DNA from: Rhodopseudomonas sp. P2A-2r
GTDB taxonomy: Bacteria; Pseudomonadota; Alphaproteobacteria; Rhizobiales; Xanthobacteraceae
Length of the DNA: 64,000 nucleotides
Assembly (NCBI RefSeq): GCF_026015985.1
Contig: NZ_CP110389.1
Location: 6,294,001-6,358,000 of the forward strand
Reading direction: 5' to 3'
The translations under genes and the position numbers were made by a program. Positions 28,175 through 38,233 of the stretch are shown piece after piece; positions within the stretch are counted from its first letter, which is position 1; every line of letters begins with the position of its first letter. The notes below the pieces were generated by a model. It saw nothing but the letters and a program-made list of their open reading frames with translations. It searched no databases and was not told where the DNA came from.

Positions 28175-28904
28175 TCAGCCGCGCGCTTGCGCTGCAAGCT
28201 CGACGAGCACTTGTCGCAGTGCACCCGGCGTGACGATGCGCCGCGGAAAATCGAGCCGCAGTGCGGTCGCACCATCGGCGAGATCGAGTCCGTCGGGATC
28301 GTAGCCGGTGCAACGCCAGTCTCCGGGCGCAGCATCGAGCAATCGGGTGGCATACAGATTGAGCGCATCGCGGTGGTCGGTATTCATGTGATCGACCGCG
28401 CTCTGCTCGGCCTCGAGCAAGGCGTCGGCATCGCTGAGATCGGTGAGAAATTGCACTGGCGCGAGGTCATTGATGCGGCCAAACCCGGCAACCAGGTGAG
28501 CGCCTGTGGGCGCGATCCGGAAGAACGAGAAATCCGCAAAGTTTACAAACACTTCTGCCGATGGATGGGCATTGAGGTAGCGCTGCCGCAGGTTTGCCGC
28601 AACGTCGCCTTCGGCCGGCTCGGCGACCCCGGCCAGCATGATCTCGCGCGCCTTCCAGCGGATCGCCGGCGGCCCGCTCGTCGAGCATGACAGACACCCG
28701 GGGATCGGCCAGGATATTGCGGGTGTGCACGGCAAGTCGTGAAATCAGCAGGATCGGCGCCCCATCGGGGGCGCTGGCAAGGTTGACCAGCGAGCAGTAT
28801 GGCGCGCCGGTGCCGGCCATCAGGGTGGCCAGGGCGCCCTGCCGGCTGCGCCGCAGCAGCGAACGGGCCAGCCGGGCAGGATCGAAATCAGCGGTCGGTT
28901 GCAT
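28175..28904 (-). pseudogene. HugZ/pyridoxamine-phosphate-oxidase-like haem protein, frameshifted
   Basis: The N-terminal part (from 28904) has [20 protein letters not shown] and [18 protein letters not shown], the split-barrel flavin-binding type. The C-terminal part in another frame has [34 protein letters not shown] and AVDHMNTDHRDALNLYA, the HugZ/DUF2470 signature with the haem-linked histidines. The frame shifts near 28651-28652; removing one base after LE joins it as [10 protein letters not shown]. Members bind or degrade haem. Divergent from chvI, as in related genomes. Confidence 0.82.
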
Positions 28905-29121
28905 CGGTCAATCTCCGGCATCTCATTGCAAAAAGTGCCTTTTTCTCGCCAATCCAATGGCTATATGCAATGGAACCGACAGATCATTCAGACGTTCAGG
29001 GAACTCGGTCACATTTCAGCCCAGCTTGCATTGCTCGTTGACTGTGCTCTCAAGGCCACCTCTAACGGCGGATTGTCGAAATCCTTCGCGTCTCGCCACT
29101 CCCGCTTCGGAAAGCAGGCTC

Positions 29122-29823
29122 ATGCCCACAATCGCTTTGGTCGACGACGACCGCAACATTCTCACATCCGTCTCGATCGCGCTTGAAGCCGAAGGCTATC
29201 GCATCATGACTTACACGGATGGTGCGTCGGCTCTCGACGGTTTCCGGACCAGCCCGCCGGACCTGGCGATCCTCGACATCAAGATGCCGCGCATGGACGG
29301 CATGGAGACGCTGCGCCGTCTCCGGCAGAAGTCCGACCTGCCGGTGATCTTCCTGACGTCCAAGGACGAGGAGATCGACGAATTGTTCGGCCTCAAGATG
29401 GGCGCCGACGATTTCATCCGCAAACCGTTTTCGCAGCGGCTGCTGGTGGAGCGCGTCAAGGCCGTGCTGCGCCGCGCCGCGCCGAAGGATCCCACCGCTG
29501 CGCCGAAGGAAACCGACGCCAAGGCGCTGGACCGCGGGCTGCTGCGCATGGATCCTGAACGCCATACCTGCACGTGGAAGAACGAGCCGGTCACCCTCAC
29601 GGTCACCGAATTCCTGATCCTGCAGGCGCTGGCCACCCGCCCGGGCGTGGTGAAGAGCCGCAACGCCCTGATGGACGCCGCCTATGACGACCAAGTCTAT
29701 GTGGACGACCGCACCATCGACAGCCACATCAAGCGGCTGCGCAAGAAGTTCAAGGTGGTCGACGACGACTTCGAGATGATCGAGACCCTGTACGGCGTCG
29801 GCTACCGCTTCAAGGAAACCTGA
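29122..29823 (+). CDS. chvI: Response regulator ChvI
   Basis: The 233-residue OmpR-type regulator has a receiver with DDD (8-10), Asp52 in [12 protein letters not shown] and Lys in [17 protein letters not shown]. Its winged helix has [20 protein letters not shown] and [16 protein letters not shown]. The match to rhizobial ChvI is strong. The start is ATG 29122 ([13 protein letters not shown]). It works with ChvG in acid and envelope sensing and in central-metabolism control. Kinase, HprK and PTS genes follow. Confidence 0.94.
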   Translation: MPTIALVDDDRNILTSVSIALEAEGYRIMTYTDGASALDGFRTSPPDLAILDIKMPRMDGMETLRRLRQKSDLPVIFLTSKDEEIDELFGLKMGADDFIRKPFSQRLLVERVKAVLRRAAPKDPTAAPKETDAKALDRGLLRMDPERHTCTWKNEPVTLTVTEFLILQALATRPGVVKSRNALMDAAYDDQVYVDDRTIDSHIKRLRKKFKVVDDDFEMIETLYGVGYRFKET

Positions 29824-29927
29824 TCAGACGCGCCGGAAACAACAGCCGCTGGGGCCTGACGGCCCCGGCGGCTTGGCGTAGACTGCGGAACAGGGCGCGA
29901 CGTATCGCCAACAACCGGGCTTTAGCA

Positions 29928-31733
29928 TTGCTGGATCGAACGCAGCCTGATGGAAGCCTGGACACCGACGGCACGTCGCCGCTCGCGCCGGACTCCGCCG
30001 TCAACACCGAAACGTCGGGCTGGCAGCGGCCGCTGAACTGGCTGCGCAGCGCGCGGCGGTTCTTCGTCGCGCTGACCTTTTCCAGCCTGACCCGCCGCAT
30101 CGTCTCGCTGAACCTCGCCGGCCTGATCGCGCTGGTCGCCAGCATTCTCTATCTGTCGCAATTCCGGGCCGGCCTGATCGATGCGCGCGCCCAGAGCCTG
30201 CTGGTGCAGGCCGAGATCATCGCCGGCGCCATCGCCGCCTCCGCCACGGTGGAGACCAACACCATCACTATCGATCCGGACCGGCTGCTCGACCTCAAGC
30301 CCGGCGAGACCTATGGCGCCCCCGACGAATTGTCGGGGCTGGATTTCCCGATCAATCCCGAACGCGTCGCGCCGGTGCTGCGGCGACTGATCTCGCCAAC
30401 CAAGACGCGCGCCCGCATCTATGATCGAGATGGCGTGCTGATCCTCGACAGCCGCAGCCTGTACGGCCGCGGCGACGTGCTGCGCTTCGAACTGCCGCCG
30501 CCCTCCACCGAAAAGCCCGGCTTCGCCGAACGCGCCATGATCGCGGTGCGCACCTGGCTCAACCGCGGCGACCTGCCGCTGTACCGCGAGCTCGGCCCGG
30601 AAAACGGCAACGGCTATCAGGAAGTCGTCCAGTCGCTGGACGGCATGAAGAGCAGCATGGTGCGCATCAACGAGCGCGGCGAAGTGATCGTTTCGGTGGC
30701 CGTGCCGGTGCAGCGTTTTCGCGCGGTGCATGGTTCGCTGATGCTGTCGACGCAGGGCGACGACATCGACCAGATGGTCACCGCCGAGCGCCTTGCGATT
30801 CTGAAAGTGTTCGCGGTGGCGGCGGTGGTGATGATCGTGCTGTCGCTGCTGCTGGCCTCGACCATCGCGGGCCCCGTCCGCCGACTCGCCGACAGCGCCG
30901 AGCGGGTCCGCCGCCGCATCCGCACCCGCGTGGAAATTCCCGACTTCACCAGCCGCCGCGACGAGATCGGCCATCTCTCCGGCGCACTGCGCGACATGAC
31001 CGACGCGCTTTACAATCGCATCGAGGCGATCGAGAGTTTTGCCGCCGACGTGTCGCACGAATTGAAGAACCCGCTGACCTCGCTGCGCTCGGCGGTGGAG
31101 ACGCTGCCGCTGGCGAAGAACGAAAACAGCCGCGGCCGGCTGCTGGCGGTGATCGAACACGACGTGAAGCGGCTCGACCGCCTGATCTCGGATATTTCCG
31201 ACGCCAGCCGGCTCGATGCCGAGCTGCAGCGCAACGAGGTGGCGCCGGTGGACATCCGCCGCCTGCTGACCACCCTGACCTCGGTGGCCAACGAGACCAA
31301 GCTCGGCCACGACGTCGGCGTCGAGGTCCGTTTCGAAGGCCCGGCCTCCGATACCTTCTCGGTGCCCGGCCACGACTCCCGGCTCGGCCAGGTGATCTCC
31401 AACCTGCTGGTCAATGCGCAGTCGTTCTCGACCCCGGGCGGCAAGGTGCGCATCGTCTGCCGCCGGCTGAAATCCGACATCGAGATCCTGGTCGACGATG
31501 ACGGCCCGGGGATCGAGGACGAGGCGCTGGAACGGATCTTCGAGCGCTTCTATACCGACCGGCCGCACCAGGGCTTCGGCCAGAATTCCGGCCTCGGCCT
31601 GTCGATCTCCAAGCAGATCGTCGAGGCCCATCGCGGCCGTATCTGGGCCGAAAACCGCGTCGGCCCGGCTGGACCGGCAGGCGACATCCCCGTCCTAGGC
31701 GCCCGCTTCGTCGTCCGGCTGCCGGCCACATGA
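29928..31733 (+). CDS. chvG: Sensor histidine kinase ChvG
   Basis: The 601-residue kinase starts at TTG 29928; no ATG or GTG lies in frame between the chvI stop and this codon. A TM near 55-85 (NLAGLIALVASILYLSQF) precedes a large periplasmic domain (about 85-280). A second TM follows (AVAAVVMIVLSLLLAST), then HAMP. The phospho-acceptor is His377 in ADVSHELKNPLTSLRS. ATPase boxes are NLLVNAQSF, VDDDGPGIED and GLGLSISKQIVEAH. Its stop overlaps the hprK start by 4 bp. Confidence 0.93.
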   Translation: MLDRTQPDGSLDTDGTSPLAPDSAVNTETSGWQRPLNWLRSARRFFVALTFSSLTRRIVSLNLAGLIALVASILYLSQFRAGLIDARAQSLLVQAEIIAGAIAASATVETNTITIDPDRLLDLKPGETYGAPDELSGLDFPINPERVAPVLRRLISPTKTRARIYDRDGVLILDSRSLYGRGDVLRFELPPPSTEKPGFAERAMIAVRTWLNRGDLPLYRELGPENGNGYQEVVQSLDGMKSSMVRINERGEVIVSVAVPVQRFRAVHGSLMLSTQGDDIDQMVTAERLAILKVFAVAAVVMIVLSLLLASTIAGPVRRLADSAERVRRRIRTRVEIPDFTSRRDEIGHLSGALRDMTDALYNRIEAIESFAADVSHELKNPLTSLRSAVETLPLAKNENSRGRLLAVIEHDVKRLDRLISDISDASRLDAELQRNEVAPVDIRRLLTTLTSVANETKLGHDVGVEVRFEGPASDTFSVPGHDSRLGQVISNLLVNAQSFSTPGGKVRIVCRRLKSDIEILVDDDGPGIEDEALERIFERFYTDRPHQGFGQNSGLGLSISKQIVEAHRGRIWAENRVGPAGPAGDIPVLGARFVVRLPAT

Positions 31734-32257
31734 CATCGCCCGGCCCGAGCATCCACGCCTCTGCCGTGCTGGTCGGCGACCTCGGCGCGGTGCTGATCCG
31801 AGGGCCGTCGGGCTCGGGCAAGTCGCGGCTGGCCTTCGATCTGATCCTGGCCGGGCGCAGCGGCGTTTTGCCACCTGCGACCCTGGTCGGTGACGACCGT
31901 ATCCTGGCGGAGCATCGGAACGGCGCGCTGGTGGCCCGACCGGCGCCGGAGCTCGCGGGACTGATCGAGGTCCGCGGGCTCGGCATCCGGCGAATGACCT
32001 TCGTCGCCGAGGCCACGGTTCGCCTGGTGGTCGATCTTGACGCCGGCGACGCTGAACGGCTGCCGCCGCCGGCAGCCTTGCGCACCACCGTGATGGGCAT
32101 CGAATTGCCGCGAATCCCGGTGGCACAGGGCTTTTTCGCGTTACCCTTGGTGGTCGCCGCGCTGACGACAACCGAAGGTTACGAATTGATAAGACAGATG
32201 GACGATTGCCTGAAGGGGTTTGGTAACCATATATCCCCCACTATCGCCACCGAATAG
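31730..32257 (+). CDS. hprK: Short HPr kinase/phosphorylase
   Basis: The 175-residue protein consists only of the catalytic domain, as usual in alphaproteobacteria, where the N-terminal half of the Bacillus enzyme is absent. The Walker A motif GPSGSGKS is at 25-32. GDDRILAEHRNGAL and LIEVRGLGIRRM carry the catalytic Asp and the HprK signature. It phosphorylates HPr on its regulatory serine. Overlap with chvG (ATGA) links kinase signalling to the PTS genes. Confidence 0.93.
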   Translation: MTSPGPSIHASAVLVGDLGAVLIRGPSGSGKSRLAFDLILAGRSGVLPPATLVGDDRILAEHRNGALVARPAPELAGLIEVRGLGIRRMTFVAEATVRLVVDLDAGDAERLPPPAALRTTVMGIELPRIPVAQGFFALPLVVAALTTTEGYELIRQMDDCLKGFGNHISPTIATE

Positions 32258-32386
32258 ACCCGCGCCGCCTCCCCTACGCTCGCATTTTTAAGGGAGAATC
32301 GCGAAGAGCCCTCTTGCATAGGGGCTCTGGATGGTCAAAGTGGCCCTTTCGTGCGGTGCACCAAAAGCACCCACGAGGAGTTTCCG

Positions 32387-32788
32387 ATGATTGGTCTAGT
32401 ACTTGTGACCCATGGGCGCCTTGCCGACGAATTTAAGGCAGCGCTTGAACACGTGATGGGTCCGCAGAAACAAATCGAAGCCGTCACGATCGGCGCTGAA
32501 GATGATTCCGATTTGTGTCGAAGTGACATTATCGAAGCGGTGAACCGCGTCGATACCGGAGACGGTGTCGCTATCCTCACAGACATGTTCGGCGGCACAC
32601 CGTCGAACCTCGCGATCTCCTGCATGAGCCGCCCCAAGGTGGAGGTGCTCGCAGGCATTAATCTCCCGATGCTGGTCAAACTCGCCAAGGTCCGCGAGGA
32701 GCGCACGCTTCCCGACGCCATCGCCATGGCCCAGGAAGCCGGCCGCAAATACGTCACCATCGCCAGCCGCGTGCTTGCCGGCAAATGA
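32387..32788 (+). CDS. PTS EIIA component, mannose family
   Basis: The 133-residue protein starts at ATG 32387 after GAGGAG. The N-terminus MIGLVLVTHGRLADEFK has the phospho-acceptor His9. DMFGGTPSNLAISCM and INLPMLVKLAKVRE complete the EIIA-Man fold. No sugar-specific IIB/IIC genes are near, so it belongs to the regulatory PTS of alphaproteobacteria, relaying phosphate from HPr. The HPr gene overlaps its stop by ATGA. Confidence 0.94.
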   Translation: MIGLVLVTHGRLADEFKAALEHVMGPQKQIEAVTIGAEDDSDLCRSDIIEAVNRVDTGDGVAILTDMFGGTPSNLAISCMSRPKVEVLAGINLPMLVKLAKVREERTLPDAIAMAQEAGRKYVTIASRVLAGK

Positions 32789-33108
32789 CCGACAGGACCG
32801 ACCAGGCAGGCGCGCCCGAGACCATCGGCACCGGCTCCAGCCCGGTCTCCCGCGAACTTCCCATTATCAACAAGCGCGGCCTGCACGCGCGCGCGTCTGC
32901 GAAATTCGTGCAGATGGTCGAACGCTTCAACGCCGAGGTTTCCGTCACCCGCAACGGCGAGACGGTCGGCGGCAACTCGATCATGGGACTGATGATGCTG
33001 TCAGCCGGCCCCGGCACCACCATCATGGTCTCCGCCATCGGCCCAGACGCCGAAGCCGCCATCGCCGCGCTGACCGAACTGGTCGGCAGCAAGTTCGGCG
33101 AAGAGTAG
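32785..33108 (+). CDS. Phosphocarrier protein HPr
   Basis: The 107-residue protein has about 20 extra N-terminal residues, then LPIINKRGLHARASAKFVQM with the EI-phosphorylated His34. GNSIMGLMMLSAGPG contains Ser65, the HprK target. It is translated with EIIA (4-bp overlap). EI is not in the window. The set HprK-EIIA-HPr adjusts carbon and nitrogen responses rather than importing sugar. Confidence 0.95.
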   Translation: MTDRTDQAGAPETIGTGSSPVSRELPIINKRGLHARASAKFVQMVERFNAEVSVTRNGETVGGNSIMGLMMLSAGPGTTIMVSAIGPDAEAAIAALTELVGSKFGEE

Positions 33109-33176
33109 GTCGCCCCCTTTCTTGCTTCCCCACCGCGCGAAGCTTAGCCCGGCGGGCGAAAGAAGAAGCGAGCCCC

Positions 33177-34802
33177 TCACTGCCCGGGCGCCACGACATA
33201 GACATTCCACACGGTCGCTGCGCCGGCATGGCCCTTGAAGAACCGCCGCGTCGTGATCACCATGCGCTCGGCATTGGCCGCATTGACCTTCATCCAGTCG
33301 CCACAGAGTTGCTCGTGCCAGTCCCCCACCTCGCAGATGCCGATGAAGCCGTCGCGCTTCGCCTCGTCCAGCGAACTCAGGCCTGAGGACCACGGCTCGT
33401 TCGGCGTCAGCGGCATCGGATGATCGACGCTGTAGAAGGTCATGGGGTCGCCGACGTCGGTATAGGCGGTCACCACCGGCCAGCGGCTGTGGAAGCGCTG
33501 ATGCCACACATCGGTGAGTTCACGCGCCAGCTGTGAATGAGACCCATGGCTCATGCTGCCGTCGGCATTGCGCGGCAGGGTGAGGAGCGCAATCTGCGGC
33601 GCCGTTGCCAGCACCGCCAGCGTCAGCACCAGCCAGATCGCAGCCAGCCGCGCCAGCGCGGCGCGCCGCACCCGTAGCGACGGAATCGCAACCACCGATA
33701 ACGGCACCAGGAAGAACAGCGAGATGCCCCAGTCGGTCTTGAGGTAGATCTCAAAGATCAGCGCGCCGACCGGCGGCCCGACCGCGACGATGGCCTGGAT
33801 GAGCCAGACATTGAGCGCCTGATCGGTCCGCACGCCGGGATTGGCGGCGCGCGACCAGGGCTGCGCAATGAAGCCAGCAGGGTCGCGCCACGCCATGGTC
33901 CACCAGCGCCGGCGCCAGGCGATCGCCGCGGCGGCCAGCGCCATTGGCAAAGCCAGCAGCGCGAGATTGTGGCCGATATAGCCGAGCACGAGCTGCACGT
34001 TTTCACTGCGGTTCGACTGCGCATAGGTGCCACCGGCATAGGTGAACGGCACGAAATCGACCTGCCGCAGCCAGATGAAATGCGGAATCATCGCCGCCGC
34101 CATGGTGACGATGGCCGCCCACGGCGCCCATGAGCGCAGGAACGCCATACGCGCCGGATGGATCAGCGCGGCGAGGCCGACCGCGCCGATCATGGTCGCG
34201 ACCCAGTATTTGGTCATCAGCGCCAGCGCGCCGGCGAGGCCGAGCAGCACACCCGAGCGCAGCGTGCGCTTGTCGAAGGCGTCGAGATAGGCCAGCACCA
34301 CCAGCGGCAGGGTGACCAGCTGCAACAGGTCCGGATTGTACTTGAAGCCCTTGAAGTTGAAGATCGGATAGAGCGCCAGCATCACCAGCACCAGGAACGC
34401 GCGGCGGCGATCCACGACCTTCAGCGCGATGGCCCAGCAGATCATCATGCCGGTTCCGACCGTGGTCATGGCCAGCGCATAGGTGGCCCAGTCCGCCGGC
34501 GGGAACAGCATGAACCAGGCGCCCGCCACCCAGCCGGACAGCGGCGGGTGCTTGCCATAGCCGAGCAGGAACTTCTGACCCCAGGCATAGGCCTCGGCGA
34601 CGTCGAAATGCACGTCCTGCGCCGCCTTGAGTTGGGTCAGGATGGCGGTCCACAACACCACATGGGCGAGCGTGAAGCCGAGCGCGAGCCACAAGCTGAG
34701 GCGTTCGTCGCCGGCCCAGGCGACAAGCCGGGCAGCGCCGCGGCGGAATTGCGAATGCCAGCGGGACCGGGGCCGCGCAGGCAGGGAAAGGGTACTGGTC
34801 AT
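33177..34802 (-). CDS. GT39/ArnT-like membrane glycosyltransferase
   Basis: The 541-residue protein has about 11-12 TM helices. An early luminal/periplasmic loop holds FDVAEAYAWGQKFLLGYGKH, with Asp/Glu typical of the GT-C superfamily catalytic loop, then PPLSGWVAGAWFMLFPP. It probably transfers a sugar from a polyprenyl-phosphate donor at the periplasmic face of the inner membrane. The acceptor is unknown. It is convergent with the HPr gene and divergent from lepA. Confidence 0.82.
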   Translation of the reverse strand: MTSTLSLPARPRSRWHSQFRRGAARLVAWAGDERLSLWLALGFTLAHVVLWTAILTQLKAAQDVHFDVAEAYAWGQKFLLGYGKHPPLSGWVAGAWFMLFPPADWATYALAMTTVGTGMMICWAIALKVVDRRRAFLVLVMLALYPIFNFKGFKYNPDLLQLVTLPLVVLAYLDAFDKRTLRSGVLLGLAGALALMTKYWVATMIGAVGLAALIHPARMAFLRSWAPWAAIVTMAAAMIPHFIWLRQVDFVPFTYAGGTYAQSNRSENVQLVLGYIGHNLALLALPMALAAAAIAWRRRWWTMAWRDPAGFIAQPWSRAANPGVRTDQALNVWLIQAIVAVGPPVGALIFEIYLKTDWGISLFFLVPLSVVAIPSLRVRRAALARLAAIWLVLTLAVLATAPQIALLTLPRNADGSMSHGSHSQLARELTDVWHQRFHSRWPVVTAYTDVGDPMTFYSVDHPMPLTPNEPWSSGLSSLDEAKRDGFIGICEVGDWHEQLCGDWMKVNAANAERMVITTRRFFKGHAGAATVWNVYVVAPGQ

Positions 34803-34926
34803 GGCCCCCTGCCTAGCGCGTTTTGCCCGCCAGCGAAATCAGGATGCCGTGAGGAAAAGCCGCCCTAAACCGCTGTAAAGCCGCAATAAGGTTGCCGCTT
34901 TGCGGCGCGAATGCTATCCCGCGCCC

Positions 34927-36732
34927 ATGACAACTGTCCCGATTTCGAACGTCCGCAACTTCTCCATCGTCGCCCACATCGATCATGGCAAGTCGACCCT
35001 CGCCGACCGTCTGATCCAGACGACCGGGGGTCTGCAGGCGCGCGAGATGAAGGAGCAGGTGCTCGACTCGATGGACATCGAGCGCGAGCGCGGCATCACC
35101 ATCAAGGCGCAGACGGTGCGCCTGAATTACCATGCCAAGGACGGCAAGGAATACATATTCAACCTGATGGACACGCCCGGCCACGTCGACTTCGCCTACG
35201 AAGTCTCACGCTCGCTGGCGGCCTGCGAAGGCTCGCTGCTGGTGGTCGACGCCTCGCAGGGCGTCGAGGCGCAGACCCTCGCCAACGTCTATCATGCGCT
35301 GGATGCCGGCCACGAGATCGTCCCGGTGCTCAACAAGATCGACCTGCCCGCCGCCGAGCCCGACCAGGTCAAGAAGCAGATCGAGGACGTCATCGGCATC
35401 GACGCCTCCGACGCGGTGATGATCTCGGCCAAGACCGGCATCGGCATCGACCTGGTGCTGGAAGCCATCGTCACCCGGCTGCCGCCGCCCAAGGGCGACA
35501 AGGACGCACCGCTCAAGGCGCTCTTGGTGGACTCGTGGTACGACGTCTATCTCGGCGTCGTCGTGCTGGTCCGCGTCGTCGACGGCGTGATGAAGAAGGG
35601 CATGCGCATCCGCATGATGGGCACCAACGCCGCGGTCGACCTCGAGCGCGTGGGCTACTTCACGCCGAAGATGACCACGGTGGACGAGCTCGGCCCCGGC
35701 GAGATCGGCTTCATCACCGCCGGCATCAAGGAAGTCGCCGACACCCGCGTCGGCGATACCATCACCGACGACCGCCGCCCGGTCACCGAGATGCTGCCGG
35801 GCTTCAAGCCTGCCGTCCCCGTGGTGTTCTGCGGCCTCTTCCCCGTCGACGCCGACGATTTCGAGACCCTGCGCGCCGCCATGGGCAAGCTGCGGCTCAA
35901 CGACGCCAGCTTCTCCTTCGAGATGGAGACCTCCGCCGCGCTGGGCTTCGGCTTCCGCTGCGGCTTCCTCGGGTTGCTGCATCTGGAGATCATCCAGGAG
36001 CGCCTCAGCCGCGAGTTCGATCTCAACCTGATCGCGACGGCGCCGTCGGTGATCTACAAGATGCACCTCACCGACGGCCAGGAGATCGAGATCCACAATC
36101 CGATCGACATGCCGGATGTGGTGAAGATCGCCGAGATCCAGGAGCCATGGATCGAGGCCACCATCCTCACCCCCGACGAATATCTCGGCTCCGTGCTGAA
36201 GCTGTGCCAGGAGCGCCGCGGCACCCAGAAGGAGCTGACCTATGTTGGCGCCCGCGCCATGGTCAAATACGACCTGCCGCTCAACGAAGTCGTGTTCGAT
36301 TTCTACGATCGGCTGAAGTCGATCTCCAAGGGCTATGCTTCCTTCGACTATCACCTCACCGACTACAAGGCCGCGGATCTCGTCAAGATGCAGATCCTGG
36401 TCAATGCCGAGTCGGTCGACGCGCTCAGCATGCTGGTGCATCGCACCCGCGCCGAAGGCCGCGGCCGCGCCATGGTCGAGAAGATGAAGGACCTGATCCC
36501 GCCGCACATGTTCGTGATCCCGATCCAGGCCGCCATCGGCGGCAAGGTGATCGCCCGCGAAACCGTCCGCGCGCTGCGCAAGGACGTGACCGCCAAGTGC
36601 TACGGCGGCGACATTTCGCGTAAGCGAAAACTTCTGGAGAAGCAGAAGGAAGGCAAGAAGAAGATGCGGCAGTTCGGCAAGGTCGACATCCCGCAGGAGG
36701 CGTTCATCGCCGCGCTGAAGGTGGATAGCTGA
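34927..36732 (+). CDS. lepA: Elongation factor 4 (LepA)
   Basis: The 601-residue translational GTPase has G1 [15 protein letters not shown]2 [14 protein letters not shown]3 DTPGHVDF, G4 NKIDLP and G5 SAKTG. Domain II, III and V elements follow, and the LepA-specific C-terminal domain ends [20 protein letters not shown]. The start is ATG 34927 ([17 protein letters not shown]). It acts on the ribosome to back-translocate or help assembly. Length and motifs are complete. Confidence 0.97.
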   Translation: MTTVPISNVRNFSIVAHIDHGKSTLADRLIQTTGGLQAREMKEQVLDSMDIERERGITIKAQTVRLNYHAKDGKEYIFNLMDTPGHVDFAYEVSRSLAACEGSLLVVDASQGVEAQTLANVYHALDAGHEIVPVLNKIDLPAAEPDQVKKQIEDVIGIDASDAVMISAKTGIGIDLVLEAIVTRLPPPKGDKDAPLKALLVDSWYDVYLGVVVLVRVVDGVMKKGMRIRMMGTNAAVDLERVGYFTPKMTTVDELGPGEIGFITAGIKEVADTRVGDTITDDRRPVTEMLPGFKPAVPVVFCGLFPVDADDFETLRAAMGKLRLNDASFSFEMETSAALGFGFRCGFLGLLHLEIIQERLSREFDLNLIATAPSVIYKMHLTDGQEIEIHNPIDMPDVVKIAEIQEPWIEATILTPDEYLGSVLKLCQERRGTQKELTYVGARAMVKYDLPLNEVVFDFYDRLKSISKGYASFDYHLTDYKAADLVKMQILVNAESVDALSMLVHRTRAEGRGRAMVEKMKDLIPPHMFVIPIQAAIGGKVIARETVRALRKDVTAKCYGGDISRKRKLLEKQKEGKKKMRQFGKVDIPQEAFIAALKVDS

Positions 36733-36744
36733 GGCACCACGCGC

Positions 36745-36897
36745 CTGTCATTCCGGGGCGAACGCAGCGCCAGCTGCGAGCGAGCCCGTAATCCCAAGAT
36801 GCGCGAACATCTCTGGAATCACGGCAATCACATGGGCCGCGATAGCGTAGCGTATTGCGCCGCGGCAGGCCGACGGATCACGCTTCGCTGATCCGTC
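36745..36897. repeat. Intergenic repeat-like stretch with stem-loop
   Basis: After lepA, the text TCATTCCGGGGCGAACGCAG followed by CGCCAGCTGCGAGCGAGCCC resembles a dispersed bradyrhizobial intergenic repeat. Near the end, GACGGATCA (36872-36880) pairs with TGATCCGTC (36889-36897), an 9-bp stem with an 8-base loop and no T tract. It may act as a transcription end between the convergent lepA and esterase genes. No gene is seen. Confidence 0.5.
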
Positions 36898-36911
36898 CGG
36901 CCCCCTCCCCG

Positions 36912-38148
36912 TTACTTCCCAGCCTTCGGCAGCGCCTTGCAGTTGCTCGTGGCCTCCAGATCCTTGAAGCGCGCGACGACCCAGGCCTGGGCGTCGGCGC
37001 CGCCCTTGATCATCGAGCCGTCATGGTCGGCGCCGGCGACAGGCACGTAATCGAGCCGGTTGCCGCGGGCGCAGAGCTGGCGCGCGGCGTCGTCGGTGGC
37101 CTCCGGCATCACGGTGACGTCGTCCTTGCCCTGCACGATCCGGGTCAGCGTCTTGATGCGCAGCAGGCCGGGCTCGTTGCGGCGCGCCATCATCTTGAAG
37201 GCGCGCAGGTCCGGCCGCTTCACGAACTGGTCCTTGGCGATGGCCGTCGACCAGTAGCCGGTGGTCAGCGCATGGGTCATGCAGCCCTGCATCAGGTCCG
37301 GCAGATGCGACAGCGCTGTCGGAGTCAGGATGCGCTTGAGATCGATGGCCGAATTGCTGCGGGCAAAGGATTGCAGCGTGTACAGCACGTAGGGCAGCGA
37401 CAGCTCGTTCTTGGCCGAGGTCATCACCAGCTTCAGCCGGTCCATGATGTGCGAGCCCGGCGCGAAGGCGACGTTGCCGTGCAGCTTGAATTCGGGTACG
37501 TAAGACGGCCCGATCGACGCGGCGAACAGGTCGACCTGGCCGCCCTGCGAATGCCCGACGACCGTATAGTCGGTGCCGAGGCTGGGCACGATCTCGCGCC
37601 CCGCGCGCAGCATGTCGAGCGCGTTGCGGCCGGTCGGCACGCCCTGCAGGAACGGATGATTGCCGGCCACGCCGAGCCCTTCATAGTCGGTGGCGACGAT
37701 GGCGTAACCCTGCTTGACGTAGCTGTCGAGCAGCATGCGGATCACCGCGATATAGGCGTGTTCGGGGCCGCTGTCGGTGTCGCGCGACGGCGCGCAGGCC
37801 GCCGCCAGCCCGGTGGTGCCGTGGGTCCAGACGATCACCGGCCAGCCGCCGGCCGGCGCATCGCCCTTGGGAATCGACAGCGTGCCGGACACCGCCACGA
37901 TGCCGCCTGCCGCACTGCTCGAGCGGTACAAGACGAGGCTGTTCTGCGCGGCGCTCGGCAGCGCCATGGTGCCCTCGAAAGGCCGCGCCCAGATCACCGA
38001 ACCGCGCTTGCCCGAGGGGAGCGGGGATGGGGGTGTAGAATGCCTCGCCTGCCGGTCCAGCCGGGATGGATGCCGCCATCGCGGGCGCTGCGGCGATCAG
38101 GGACATCACGCAGGCGAGCGCGGCGAACGATTTCTGCATCAAGGACAT
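36912..38148 (-). pseudogene. Exported LIP-type secretory lipase/esterase, frameshifted
   Basis: The start is ATG 38148, with signal peptide QKSFAALACVMSLIAAAPAM (cleaved near AMAA). The frame runs to YTPIPAPLG, then shifts near the CCC at 38011-38013. Removing one base gives GKRGSVIWARPFEGTMALP and an open frame to 36912. The alpha/beta hydrolase core has VIVWTHGTTGLAAAC, the nucleophile elbow VVGHSQGGQVDLFA, and AGADHDG for the catalytic His. Two C-terminal cysteines may form a disulfide. It resembles, in plan, the lipase at 54487-55886. Confidence 0.82.
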
Positions 38149-38233
38149 CAACGACTCACTCTTGGTTTGAGCAAGGCCGCACCCTGGCACAGAATGATTG
38201 CCAGCCGATGAAGCGAATACCGTTCGCGACGTC

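Noticed and set aside
34911..36623. Long open frame overlapping lepA in another frame
   Set aside because: Arg/His/Gly-rich product with no motif; LepA fills the region completely.
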